Shown: in pieces, positions 57,500 through 64,000 of the stretch
Numbering within the stretch: the stretch's first letter is position 1
How the letters are laid out: each line of letters starts with the position of its first letter
NCBI GenBank assembly: GCA_019084025.1
Contig: JAHRBI010000005.1
Coordinates: 372,001 to 436,000 of the forward strand
Direction of reading: 5' to 3'
Origin: Burkholderiaceae bacterium DAT-1
GTDB taxonomy: Bacteria > Pseudomonadota > Gammaproteobacteria > Burkholderiales > Chitinimonadaceae
DNA length: 64,000 nt
Notes under the pieces: model-generated
Told to the model about the DNA's origin: nothing
What the model saw: the letters and a program-made list of their open reading frames with translations, nothing else
Database searches by the model: none
Position numbers and translations under genes: made by a program

Positions 57500-58792
57500 T
57501 TACAGGGTACCTGTCAGGCTAACCATAAACACGTTCTTGGTGTACGGCGAATTCACATCGCTGGAATCACGCTTTTCATGGGTGTAATCCACACCAGCCT
57601 TCAGCCAGCGCTGGATCTTGTAGTCCACGCCCAGCACTGTTTGTTTGACGGTATCTTCACGACCACCGCGCACAAACTCGGTGTTGGTACGGTTTGCGCC
57701 AACACGGCTGCTCACAAAGGTGTTCCAGCTATGCGTCCAGGTTGCACCCAGCGACTTGTTCACCAGGTAATCACCCACACCGGTGGAGTCGGCGGTTGCG
57801 CGTGCGGTATTGACGTCAACAGTGGTGTACGACAGGGGCGTCCAGCGAACCGCACCTTCCCAGCTCACGCCGCTAAAATCTTCACGGCCGGATGCCTTGC
57901 CCGATTCGAACTTCTTGTTTGCCGAACCAATTTTGAACGTACCGGCAGTCGAAGCGGTCGCCTCCCAGGTTACACCCACCATGGCCTTGTCTTCATGCGT
58001 ATCTTGCGTAACGGCACTTTGACGATAGCGGAAATTGGTGCGACCCAGCTCCACAAACGCTTGCGTCTTGGGGGCAACACGGTAGAAGAACTTACCATCA
58101 ATGGTGGTGGCGTCGCGATCTTGAACTTCTGTCACAGTGCGATTGTTCAGATAGCGCTTGTTGACGGTGTTGGCAGAAAATTGCAGACGACCATCTGCAC
58201 CTTCTGCACCGTAGACTACGTCAGCAGACAGGCTGCCTTGACGGTAGCGATTTGGCTCGGTGGTCGGGCCTGACTGATTGGAACCGCGCGGATCGACTGT
58301 GTACAGCACGCCGGCAGTAGATGTCGAGCTCAAACGGGACGAGAATACATTTTGTGCCTGCAGCAGCAGGTTGTTCATGTTGAAGTTGTCAGCAGAGCTG
58401 CTGGCGTACTTAACAAAGGAACCGCTGTACTGCAGGGAGTAACGGTCACCATCGACAGTCAGATCAGCAGTGGCAGCAGGCGCTACGCTCAGCACATTGG
58501 TTGACACTTCGGCGCCAGCAACTGCACCTGTCAGGTTGTCGTTGTGGCCTGCCTGCAGCGTCAGGCTAGGGGTGATAAACACCGGGCCGGCAGCAAAAGC
58601 CGCGGCCGACTGCTGGCCTGTGGTTTCGAACTCAGGCGCACGTGCTGCTGCATTGCGCTCATAGGAAGCCTTACCCTTGGCTGCTGCCTGGCCAGGCTGC
58701 TGCTCGGCGTTATCAGCAAATGCCACCACAGATGCGAAAGCTGCCAGAACAGCCACGCAAGATGTACGCATATTCAAGTTTTTCACGTCCAT
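57500..58792 (-). CDS. Outer-membrane beta-barrel protein of the EPS cluster (EpsL-like)
   Basis: A 430-residue protein with a signal peptide (NLNMRTSCVAVLAAFASVVA, cleavage near FA-DN) and an all-beta pattern of alternating polar and aromatic residues, typical of the putative beta-barrel porin-2/EpsL group found in betaproteobacterial exopolysaccharide operons. It ends NVFMVSLTGTL. A role in outer-membrane secretion of polysaccharide is inferred from position upstream of wza. Start supported by AGAGGG 8 bases upstream. Confidence 0.78.
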   Translation of the reverse strand: MDVKNLNMRTSCVAVLAAFASVVAFADNAEQQPGQAAAKGKASYERNAAARAPEFETTGQQSAAAFAAGPVFITPSLTLQAGHNDNLTGAVAGAEVSTNVLSVAPAATADLTVDGDRYSLQYSGSFVKYASSSADNFNMNNLLLQAQNVFSSRLSSTSTAGVLYTVDPRGSNQSGPTTEPNRYRQGSLSADVVYGAEGADGRLQFSANTVNKRYLNNRTVTEVQDRDATTIDGKFFYRVAPKTQAFVELGRTNFRYRQSAVTQDTHEDKAMVGVTWEATASTAGTFKIGSANKKFESGKASGREDFSGVSWEGAVRWTPLSYTTVDVNTARATADSTGVGDYLVNKSLGATWTHSWNTFVSSRVGANRTNTEFVRGGREDTVKQTVLGVDYKIQRWLKAGVDYTHEKRDSSDVNSPYTKNVFMVSLTGTL

Positions 58793-59115
58793 TTGTTGAA
58801 CCCTCTACAAAGTTTGCAATTCATTCACCGAGCCTACACAGATTAAATGCACCACATGACGAGAGCATTTATGCGGTCGGAATATTAGTAAAATCTTAAT
58901 ATCTTCTTAACTGCGGGTATTGATTTATACCTTGCGGCACTAACTCGCCAGTCAAACAGTGCAGGATATTAGCAGACTTTTGTTAAGCCGTTGCAATGCA
59001 ACAGAAAAATTCTGTGAATTTTAGACTATTTGAGCGGACAAAATTAAAAATGACGATGGCAAGTACAATGCGCACTTGCCACCGAAACATTTCTTAACAG
59101 AATCCAGGAAAACGC
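58793..59115. other. 323-base intergenic region between LapD-like gene and EpsL-like gene
   Basis: AT-rich and without an open frame of note. It holds the terminator of the LapD-like gene at its right end (59057-59081) and presumably the promoter of the export operon, with an untranslated leader before the EpsL-like gene. I did not find a sigma-54 consensus or a convincing sigma-70 pair. Confidence 0.55.
59057..59081 (-). terminator. Hairpin downstream of the LapD-like gene
   Basis: TGGCAAGT and ACTTGCCA (8-base stem, 9-base loop) followed on the minus strand by TCGTCATTTTTAATTTT. The T tract starts several bases after the stem, so it is probable rather than certain. Confidence 0.5.
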
Positions 59116-61068
59116 TTACAGCCAGGCTGCCGGTTTGCCTACCCAGTAACCCTGCACTCCGTTTGCGCCAAGGTCGCCAACCAGTGCAACCATGGCCTCC
59201 GTTTCAATCCCCTGCGCAATAAATTGCACGCCCAGCGAACCACATAATTTTGCCAGTGCATCGATATATTCGCGATTACTACTTGTGGCGGCGACTTCTC
59301 TAATCAATCCACCATCCAACTTAATATAATCCGGCACCAGATCGCGAATTGCCGAAAGGGCATTTGCATCGTAGCCAAATTGATCAATACCCAGCTGACA
59401 TCCTTGCTCGCGCATCGCCCGAATAAATCGAATATCATCGCTGCGCATTCTAACCATCTGAAACTCGGACAATTCCAGCGCCAGCCGACGTCTGCGTGTT
59501 GCAGGCAGGCTATCAATCAATTTTTCCAGACGCCCCCTACCCTCTGCATCTGCCAGTAGTCCGTCGAGCGAAATATTAATAGCGATCGCAACATCCTCAT
59601 CCCGTGACTGCAGGCGTCGCTGAATGATTTCCAGCAGGGCATGCTCAACCTCAACCAGCACGCCATGTCGACGAGCCATAGGCAGAAATTGCCCGGCAGA
59701 AATCAAATCTTCTCCATGCCCCACCATCCGCGCAAAGACTTCGTAATGAATTACCCCCTCACCCCCAACCGACCGGACAGGCTGGCGAAAAAGTACCCAT
59801 CCCTTATTATCCAGTGCGTCCTGCAGGAGAAGCTTCCATGCCGTAGACCCCGTTTCAAGACCCGCACCATCTGCTGCTCGTCTAAACTGCACCGAATCAC
59901 CATGGAAGTGCTGTACAGCAGCAAGCGCCATATCGAGGCGGGCCATAATCGCCCCTCGCGACTCCCCTGCCGAGAATGCGGCCACGCCGATTGCATGTGC
60001 CTGCATATAATCCTTTTGTTGCAATACATCTTTGACAGCGTGCTGCAGCAATCTAACCGAATGTTCTAGCTCAATTTCCGGCACATCCAGCACAAGTGCG
60101 GCGAGTGTCCCGCCATTCATACGCGCCATGATGCGCGCACGGTCTCCCATAATAGTGCGCAACACTTCCGCCAGCGCGCTCAGCAGCGCATCCCCGCCCT
60201 GATAGCCCGCCTTCAGGTTATAGTCTTTGAGATCATCCAAATGGATCGCAACGAGTGCTCCTGATAGGAAGCTACCATCGTCCGCCAGAAGCTCTGCAAA
60301 TCGCAAATCCAGACTACGACGATTATCCAGCGAGGTAACTGCATCATGGTAAGCCTCCTGCCGGTATTGCTCGGCTTTCCCGATTTCCTGATCCAGATAG
60401 CCACGAATCTTGCCTATCATGGCATTCATTGCCACCACTACACGTGATAATTCGCGCGTGGCTGGCGCAAGCAGGATCGCATCAAACCGACGGGAAGAAA
60501 CTGCTTCCGCCGCTGCTTCAATCGCATACAAGGGTGACAGGATTTTTCCCAGTAGCAATCGTGCCAGCAGAATCGATACGCATAAGACCGAAATCAGCCA
60601 CAAACCAGCCTTGGTACTCGACTGCCATAATTCCTGATACGCCAGCGAAGGCTGGCTCACCACCACTACACGACCAAGCTGACGCCAACCTGATGACAAC
60701 AGTGAGCCGCCCGGCGCTGTCTGAATTTTCACCATACGCACAAACCAGTCCGGCACACCGGGCTGCGCGGCCGGCAGTGACCGGGTGAGCAGCACTTTGC
60801 CATTCGGGTCAAACACCGTAATGGAGGAAAAATACCCGCGATCAAACATCGCAGACACATAGGTGTCCGCCAGCACCACATCCTTTTCACCTAACGCACG
60901 ACTAAGCGGAAAGGTGAGGGACGTTGCCGCATCCTGGGCATGGGAGGCGAGCTGAGACTCCACATAGGCGCGGGTCGATTGCATATTGACCCAGAAGAGC
61001 CCCAGGTAGATGACTACGAATATGGATACCACACCAAGGAACAGTTGCCCGCGCAATGTTCTGAGCAT
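59116..61068 (-). CDS. LapD-like c-di-GMP receptor with degenerate GGDEF and EAL domains
   Basis: A 650-residue inner-membrane protein: transmembrane helix 1, periplasmic LapD/MoxY-type domain (FDRGYFSSITVFDPNGKVL, VPDWFVRMV), transmembrane helix 2 near residue 155, HAMP, then GGDEF and EAL domains. The GGDEF motif is lost (NGGTLA). The EAL domain keeps EVFAR, NISL and ELSE but has DQFG for DDFG and AQGIET for AEGVET, replacing metal-binding residues, so it should bind but not cleave c-di-GMP. In Pseudomonas LapD holds LapG when bound to c-di-GMP. It lies in the export arm with the LapG-like gene downstream. Confidence 0.88.
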   Translation of the reverse strand: MLRTLRGQLFLGVVSIFVVIYLGLFWVNMQSTRAYVESQLASHAQDAATSLTFPLSRALGEKDVVLADTYVSAMFDRGYFSSITVFDPNGKVLLTRSLPAAQPGVPDWFVRMVKIQTAPGGSLLSSGWRQLGRVVVVSQPSLAYQELWQSSTKAGLWLISVLCVSILLARLLLGKILSPLYAIEAAAEAVSSRRFDAILLAPATRELSRVVVAMNAMIGKIRGYLDQEIGKAEQYRQEAYHDAVTSLDNRRSLDLRFAELLADDGSFLSGALVAIHLDDLKDYNLKAGYQGGDALLSALAEVLRTIMGDRARIMARMNGGTLAALVLDVPEIELEHSVRLLQHAVKDVLQQKDYMQAHAIGVAAFSAGESRGAIMARLDMALAAVQHFHGDSVQFRRAADGAGLETGSTAWKLLLQDALDNKGWVLFRQPVRSVGGEGVIHYEVFARMVGHGEDLISAGQFLPMARRHGVLVEVEHALLEIIQRRLQSRDEDVAIAINISLDGLLADAEGRGRLEKLIDSLPATRRRRLALELSEFQMVRMRSDDIRFIRAMREQGCQLGIDQFGYDANALSAIRDLVPDYIKLDGGLIREVAATSSNREYIDALAKLCGSLGVQFIAQGIETEAMVALVGDLGANGVQGYWVGKPAAWL

Positions 61069-61101
61069 GAGTCAGGTCTCCTCAAAATGCCTTAACGGGC
61101 C

Positions 61102-62580
61102 TCAGCCCCTGCGCCTGCCAGATTCATCCATTCCGACCCGGTCGGCAATCCACGCCATCATCACTAGCACCGTCGCAGTCATCGCCGTCGCTGGAATCTG
61201 CAGATTGAAATCGACAAGGCTATGGAAGATATAGGCTAGTATCGCCATCAGCACACCCAATCCCACACCGCGAACAACAGAACGATACCGCCTGCGCATC
61301 ACGCGGATTGCCATGCCTGCGCTGCTGATTGCCAGAACAGCAAACATCGATATCCCGACCACCCCGTATTCGCCAAGCAATTCAAGGTAGTCGTTATGTG
61401 CATGATCCCAATAGCCTGACAGTCCTGCAGGGCTGTAGCGAGGGAAGACGGTAAAGAAGGTACCACCGCCACTGCCGGTGACAGGATAGTCGGACAGGGC
61501 TGCTGCGGTAGATCTGGCGGGCAATAAACGCTCCTCCATGGATTGCTCGCTTGGCGCCTTAATCTTTCGATCTTCATTTGCCTCTTCCAGCGTCATGCGG
61601 GTCTCATCCAGCCGTTCGGCCACTTTATCGAGCCCAACCCACTTGCCAATAATCACCACATCCACCACAACCAGGCTGACCAGCAAAATTGCCATGGTGC
61701 GCGCCGATCGCTTGGCAGCAAACATCCAGATACCGCCCGCCACAATCATTGCCGCAAAAAAGCCCGCATTGCCCATGCGCGATCGAGTCAGCACCAGCGC
61801 GATCACCAGAATCACCAGCATCAAACGCATTTGCATTTTTTTGCTCAGTACAAACTGAAGTGCTTTCACCACCGCACGCTTGCGCGTTGCATTTGAGGAG
61901 GACTCCAATTGCCCCATCATCAGGCCAATACCTACAGCCAGGCAGAGCTCGAAATAGCCCGCCGCATTATTTTTGTAAACAAAAGTACCGAGCAGGTAGT
62001 CATGATTTACTGCGGTTGTCAGGAATAAATAATGTGCATGGGTAGAAAACAATATCAAGCCCACCATTGCCTGAAACAGGCCAGAACCCAGCAGGGTATA
62101 CGCCAGAATTTTTAGACGTGTTGAATCGCGGATACTCAATACGGCAAATGTAGCGCAAGACGCGTACGCAAAGGCAAGGGTAGCCGCGATACGCGTCTGA
62201 CCCGGATCAATCGAAAAGGACGCCGTGAGCGTACCCGGCATGACTGCCCGCCAGTCTGCGGCTGCCTGCGGCGAAAGCATGGCAACAAATGAAATAGGTA
62301 GAGATAAGCTTTGCAGATACGCCAGTGCGCATAAGCCCCACACCAGCATTAACGGTAACTTGAACTGCCCGAGACGCTGAAACAGCAAGGCGCTATGTTC
62401 ACGCCAGCAAACAGCCACCAGCACCCAGGCCAGCATCACCCAGCCCAGCAACAACCCATGTGCCCACCAGCGATTGCTCGCCAGCGGTAACGGCACCCAG
62501 CACAGCAGAAACAGCAAGGCTGCCAGAACCGGCCAATCCTTAAGCTGTGAACGCTCTCCGTCCCTCGAAAAAGATCGCAT
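61102..62580 (-). CDS. O-antigen ligase / Wzy_C-family membrane protein
   Basis: About 492 residues, with ten or more hydrophobic helices and a large periplasmic loop containing AHNDYLELLGEYGVVG, the signature of the WaaL/Wzy_C family in exopolysaccharide clusters. It either polymerises or transfers polysaccharide to an acceptor. The start is uncertain between ATG 62580 and GTG 62595. It is upstream of the LapD-like gene. Confidence 0.84.
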   Translation of the reverse strand: MRSFSRDGERSQLKDWPVLAALLFLLCWVPLPLASNRWWAHGLLLGWVMLAWVLVAVCWREHSALLFQRLGQFKLPLMLVWGLCALAYLQSLSLPISFVAMLSPQAAADWRAVMPGTLTASFSIDPGQTRIAATLAFAYASCATFAVLSIRDSTRLKILAYTLLGSGLFQAMVGLILFSTHAHYLFLTTAVNHDYLLGTFVYKNNAAGYFELCLAVGIGLMMGQLESSSNATRKRAVVKALQFVLSKKMQMRLMLVILVIALVLTRSRMGNAGFFAAMIVAGGIWMFAAKRSARTMAILLVSLVVVDVVIIGKWVGLDKVAERLDETRMTLEEANEDRKIKAPSEQSMEERLLPARSTAAALSDYPVTGSGGGTFFTVFPRYSPAGLSGYWDHAHNDYLELLGEYGVVGISMFAVLAISSAGMAIRVMRRRYRSVVRGVGLGVLMAILAYIFHSLVDFNLQIPATAMTATVLVMMAWIADRVGMDESGRRRG

Positions 62581-62669
62581 ATCTATATCATCCACATCAA
62601 TGAACTAACGCCATTGTTATTATATCTATACCCACTCATTACGCTGCACATCTGCAACGCAGAAATGAC

Positions 62670-62691
62670 AAAGGCGGCCGAGGCCGCCTTT
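62670..62691 (-). terminator. Terminator after the secreted low-complexity protein
   Basis: AAAGGCGGCC and GGCCGCCTTT form a nearly perfect palindrome with a tight loop just past the stop codon on the minus strand, followed by a mixed T-rich tail. Confidence 0.6.
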
Positions 62692-62705
62692 GGGATTACT
62701 CCGAA

Positions 62706-63299
62706 TTAGCTCGGAGAAGTCGACTTGCCGCCGCCGCCGCCGCCAGTTGGCGGGGTCACTACAGGCGGGGTCACACCAGTACCGTTGCCGGCACCAGTCG
62801 GGCCGTTACCGGCACCAGTAGACTGGCCGTTATTGCCATTTTGCTGGGTCGGGTCATTAGTTTGAGCGGTTTGCTGACCGTTCTGACCACTTTGACCGTT
62901 CTGACCCTGCTGGGTTTGCTGCGCTTGCTGAGCCACGAAAGTGCTGATGGCTGCGCCTGCATTCGGAATCGCCTGTGTGATTGTTGCTTGCGGAACGCCA
63001 GCAACAAAAGCAACCACAGCAGCCTTGGCCGGGTCGGTCACGACGCGGGCAATGGCGGCAACCAGTGTGGAATCAGCCACACGGCCGCTGGTCTTCAGCG
63101 AGCTAGCGGTTGCTTGCAGATCCACACCGGCAGATTGTGCAGCAGCCAGAACGGCTTCAGCCGACTTGCCATTTTGCAGTTGCTGATCCACTTCGGCTTG
63201 GATCGCAGCAGCGGTCATGCCAGGTGTAAATTCGGCTTGAGCGATTGCGCCAAACAACGCAACGGCCAGCAGTGCCGCTAGAGTCTTGTTCATCTTCAT
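62706..63299 (-). CDS. Secreted low-complexity Gln/Asn/Gly-rich protein
   Basis: A 197-residue protein with a clean signal peptide (NKTLAALLAVALFGAIAQA), a helical Ala-rich middle (ADSTLVAAIARVVTDPAKAAV, VPQATITQAIP) and a disordered tail from about residue 130 made of Gln, Asn, Gly and Thr repeats (QTQQGQNGQSGQNGQQ) ending in TPPVVTPPTGGGGGG. I recognise no family. Start at 63299 follows AGGG with 8-base spacing; 63293 is an alternative. It is upstream of the ligase gene, so a matrix-associated role is possible but unproven. Confidence 0.7.
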   Translation of the reverse strand: MKMNKTLAALLAVALFGAIAQAEFTPGMTAAAIQAEVDQQLQNGKSAEAVLAAAQSAGVDLQATASSLKTSGRVADSTLVAAIARVVTDPAKAAVVAFVAGVPQATITQAIPNAGAAISTFVAQQAQQTQQGQNGQSGQNGQQTAQTNDPTQQNGNNGQSTGAGNGPTGAGNGTGVTPPVVTPPTGGGGGGKSTSPS

Positions 63300-63643
63300 A
63301 GGGAAGGCCCTCAATTTAAATCAAAATCGACATGCCACCAGGTCTGACACTACATAAATCCGTACTGACATAACTGGTGCGTGTATCCGAGCCGTTCCAT
63401 ATCGCCGGCTCTTGGCGGTTGAACGGAACGATACGGAAAAACCAACAGGTGGTCAAGTAAACTATGCATACAAGTACATGAATATTCTGATATTTATAGT
63501 CTCCTTCTGAGTGTAAAAATCTATCAAAATGCAACTTTACAACAGTATCTTACCTTGCGGTTCAAGATTGTACGCCAGTCCATGCACTTATCATTTTTTT
63601 ACATCACTTCGCTGCACTCCGTCCGTCGGACATCATTGCACAT
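63300..63643. other. 344-base intergenic region with a hairpin-forming leader
   Basis: No credible gene. Upstream of the secreted-protein gene, CCGTTC (63392-63397) can pair with GAACGG (63421-63426), with CGCC/GGCG inside. An overlapping alternative pairs CGTTCC (63393-63398) with GGAACG (63425-63430), extended by GTAT/ATAC. The two structures exclude each other. No known riboswitch consensus was recognised. Confidence 0.45.
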
Positions 63644-64000
63644 TTACACATGATGTTCGTCCGACAAAACCAGGACCCCTGTCCAGTATTCATTGAGCGC
63701 CGCAACGAGCTCACTCCGAAAATCGGGACGAATGGATGCAAAATCAGGTTCGGCAATAATGCGTCCCAAGCCAGGTGGGTAGTCAAGGGACTGCCAGATG
63801 CCGCGAGCCAGGGCGTAGGTGCGCGTTAGCAACGGCACCCCCCTCCCCTGCTCAAACTGCAGTGCCAATTCCAGTTGCCGACCGCAAGCCTCCAAGCCGC
63901 GCACCAGATCCAGCTTAAACTGCCTGAGTGTGGTTTCATCCAGATTGCGTTCCAGCACGCTGTAACTCATGGCATCCAGATGCAGAAACTCCGGGTGCTC
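63644..64000 (-). CDS. Open frame of unknown function, truncated by window edge
   Basis: The minus-strand frame ends at 63644 and remains open through an internal ATG at 63970 to the window edge, so at least 118 codons are present and the real start may lie outside. The visible part is soluble and helical (LERNLDETTLRQFKLDLVRGLE, of which TLRQFKLDLVRG is representative; DFRSELVAALNEYW). I do not recognise it. No membrane segment or motif is seen. Confidence 0.55.
   Translation of the reverse strand, partial: EHPEFLHLDAMSYSVLERNLDETTLRQFKLDLVRGLEACGRQLELALQFEQGRGVPLLTRTYALARGIWQSLDYPPGLGRIIAEPDFASIRPDFRSELVAALNEYWTGVLVLSDEHHV

Noticed and set aside
51657..63299. Exosortase/PEP-CTERM system in the export arm
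   Set aside because: The EpsL-like barrel suggested it, but there is no exosortase-type gene and no PEP-CTERM tail on the secreted protein in this window.
63316..63534. 72-codon minus-strand open frame upstream of the secreted-protein gene
   Set aside because: Non-ATG start with the only purine-rich stretch (AAGGAG) inside the frame rather than before it, no recognisable domain; better read as an untranslated leader.

Overview
ORGANISM. The window reads as the chromosome of a Gram-negative betaproteobacterium, probably Neisseriales-like. The evidence is gene content and order: a caa3-type cytochrome oxidase cluster containing a 33-residue assembly peptide and DUF2970/DUF2909 proteins, overlapping bioC-bioD, queA/tgt/yajC/secD/secF, aroQ-accB-accC-prmA-DUF3426, and an outer-membrane polysaccharide export system. 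The genus cannot be fixed from sequence reading alone. Most of the window has ordinary mid-50s GC housekeeping DNA. No insertion sequence, prophage, CRISPR array or rRNA was seen. There is one tRNA (Thr). LAYOUT 1-34 kb (housekeeping). The left edge holds the end of a TonB-dependent receptor, then tRNA-Thr(TGT), a ferredoxin-type reductase, an SDR protein and a YcgR-like PilZ protein. The aerobic terminal oxidase region (3.9-12.6 kb, almost all on the minus strand) runs coxB-coxA-small peptide-cox11-DUF2970-coxC, then SURF1, a SCO-like protein, ctaA, ctaB and SCO1: structural subunits followed by copper delivery and heme A synthesis. Next come bioC-bioD, a DedA protein, the Sec accessory genes secF/secD/yajC, and the queuosine genes tgt and queA separated by a PPP-type phosphatase. 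On the plus strand follow aroQ, accB-accC, prmA, a zinc-ribbon DUF3426 protein, a tandem pair of thiol-peroxidase-family genes (the first without any cysteine), a DUF3025 protein, a small ORF, a LytS/LytTR two-component pair, a gamma-carbonic-anhydrase-like protein (minus strand) and oligopeptidase A. LAYOUT 34.6-63.3 kb (exopolysaccharide locus). Two arms converge near 51.65 kb. The plus-strand arm makes the sugars and the repeat unit: an initiating sugar-phosphate transferase, fcl and gmd (GDP-L-fucose), a Wzx flippase, a GT2, a GT11 fucosyltransferase, a Wzy polymerase, three GT4 enzymes, a WecG/TagA transferase, a UDP-sugar 4-epimerase, manC, gmm and manB. The section from about 38.1 to 44.7 kb is strikingly AT-rich and looks like an exchangeable serotype-type cassette. 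The minus-strand arm is export and control: a secreted low-complexity protein, an O-antigen-ligase-type membrane protein, a LapD-like degenerate GGDEF-EAL receptor, an EpsL-like beta-barrel, Wza, Wzc (tyrosine autokinase), a CpsB-type phosphatase, an unknown membrane-anchored protein, a LapG-like cysteine protease and a PAP2 phosphatase. HOW IT WORKS TOGETHER. The locus predicts a Wzx/Wzy-dependent, fucose-containing exopolysaccharide, with ManB-ManC-Gmd-Fcl supplying GDP-fucose and Gmm possibly trimming GDP-sugar pools. A c-di-GMP receptor/protease pair of Lap type lies in the same arm as the export genes, suggesting that matrix export and adhesin release are coordinated. The most interesting items are the Lap-like pair around the export genes, the cysteine-less peroxidase paralog, and a three-hairpin leader ending in an intrinsic terminator upstream of queA.
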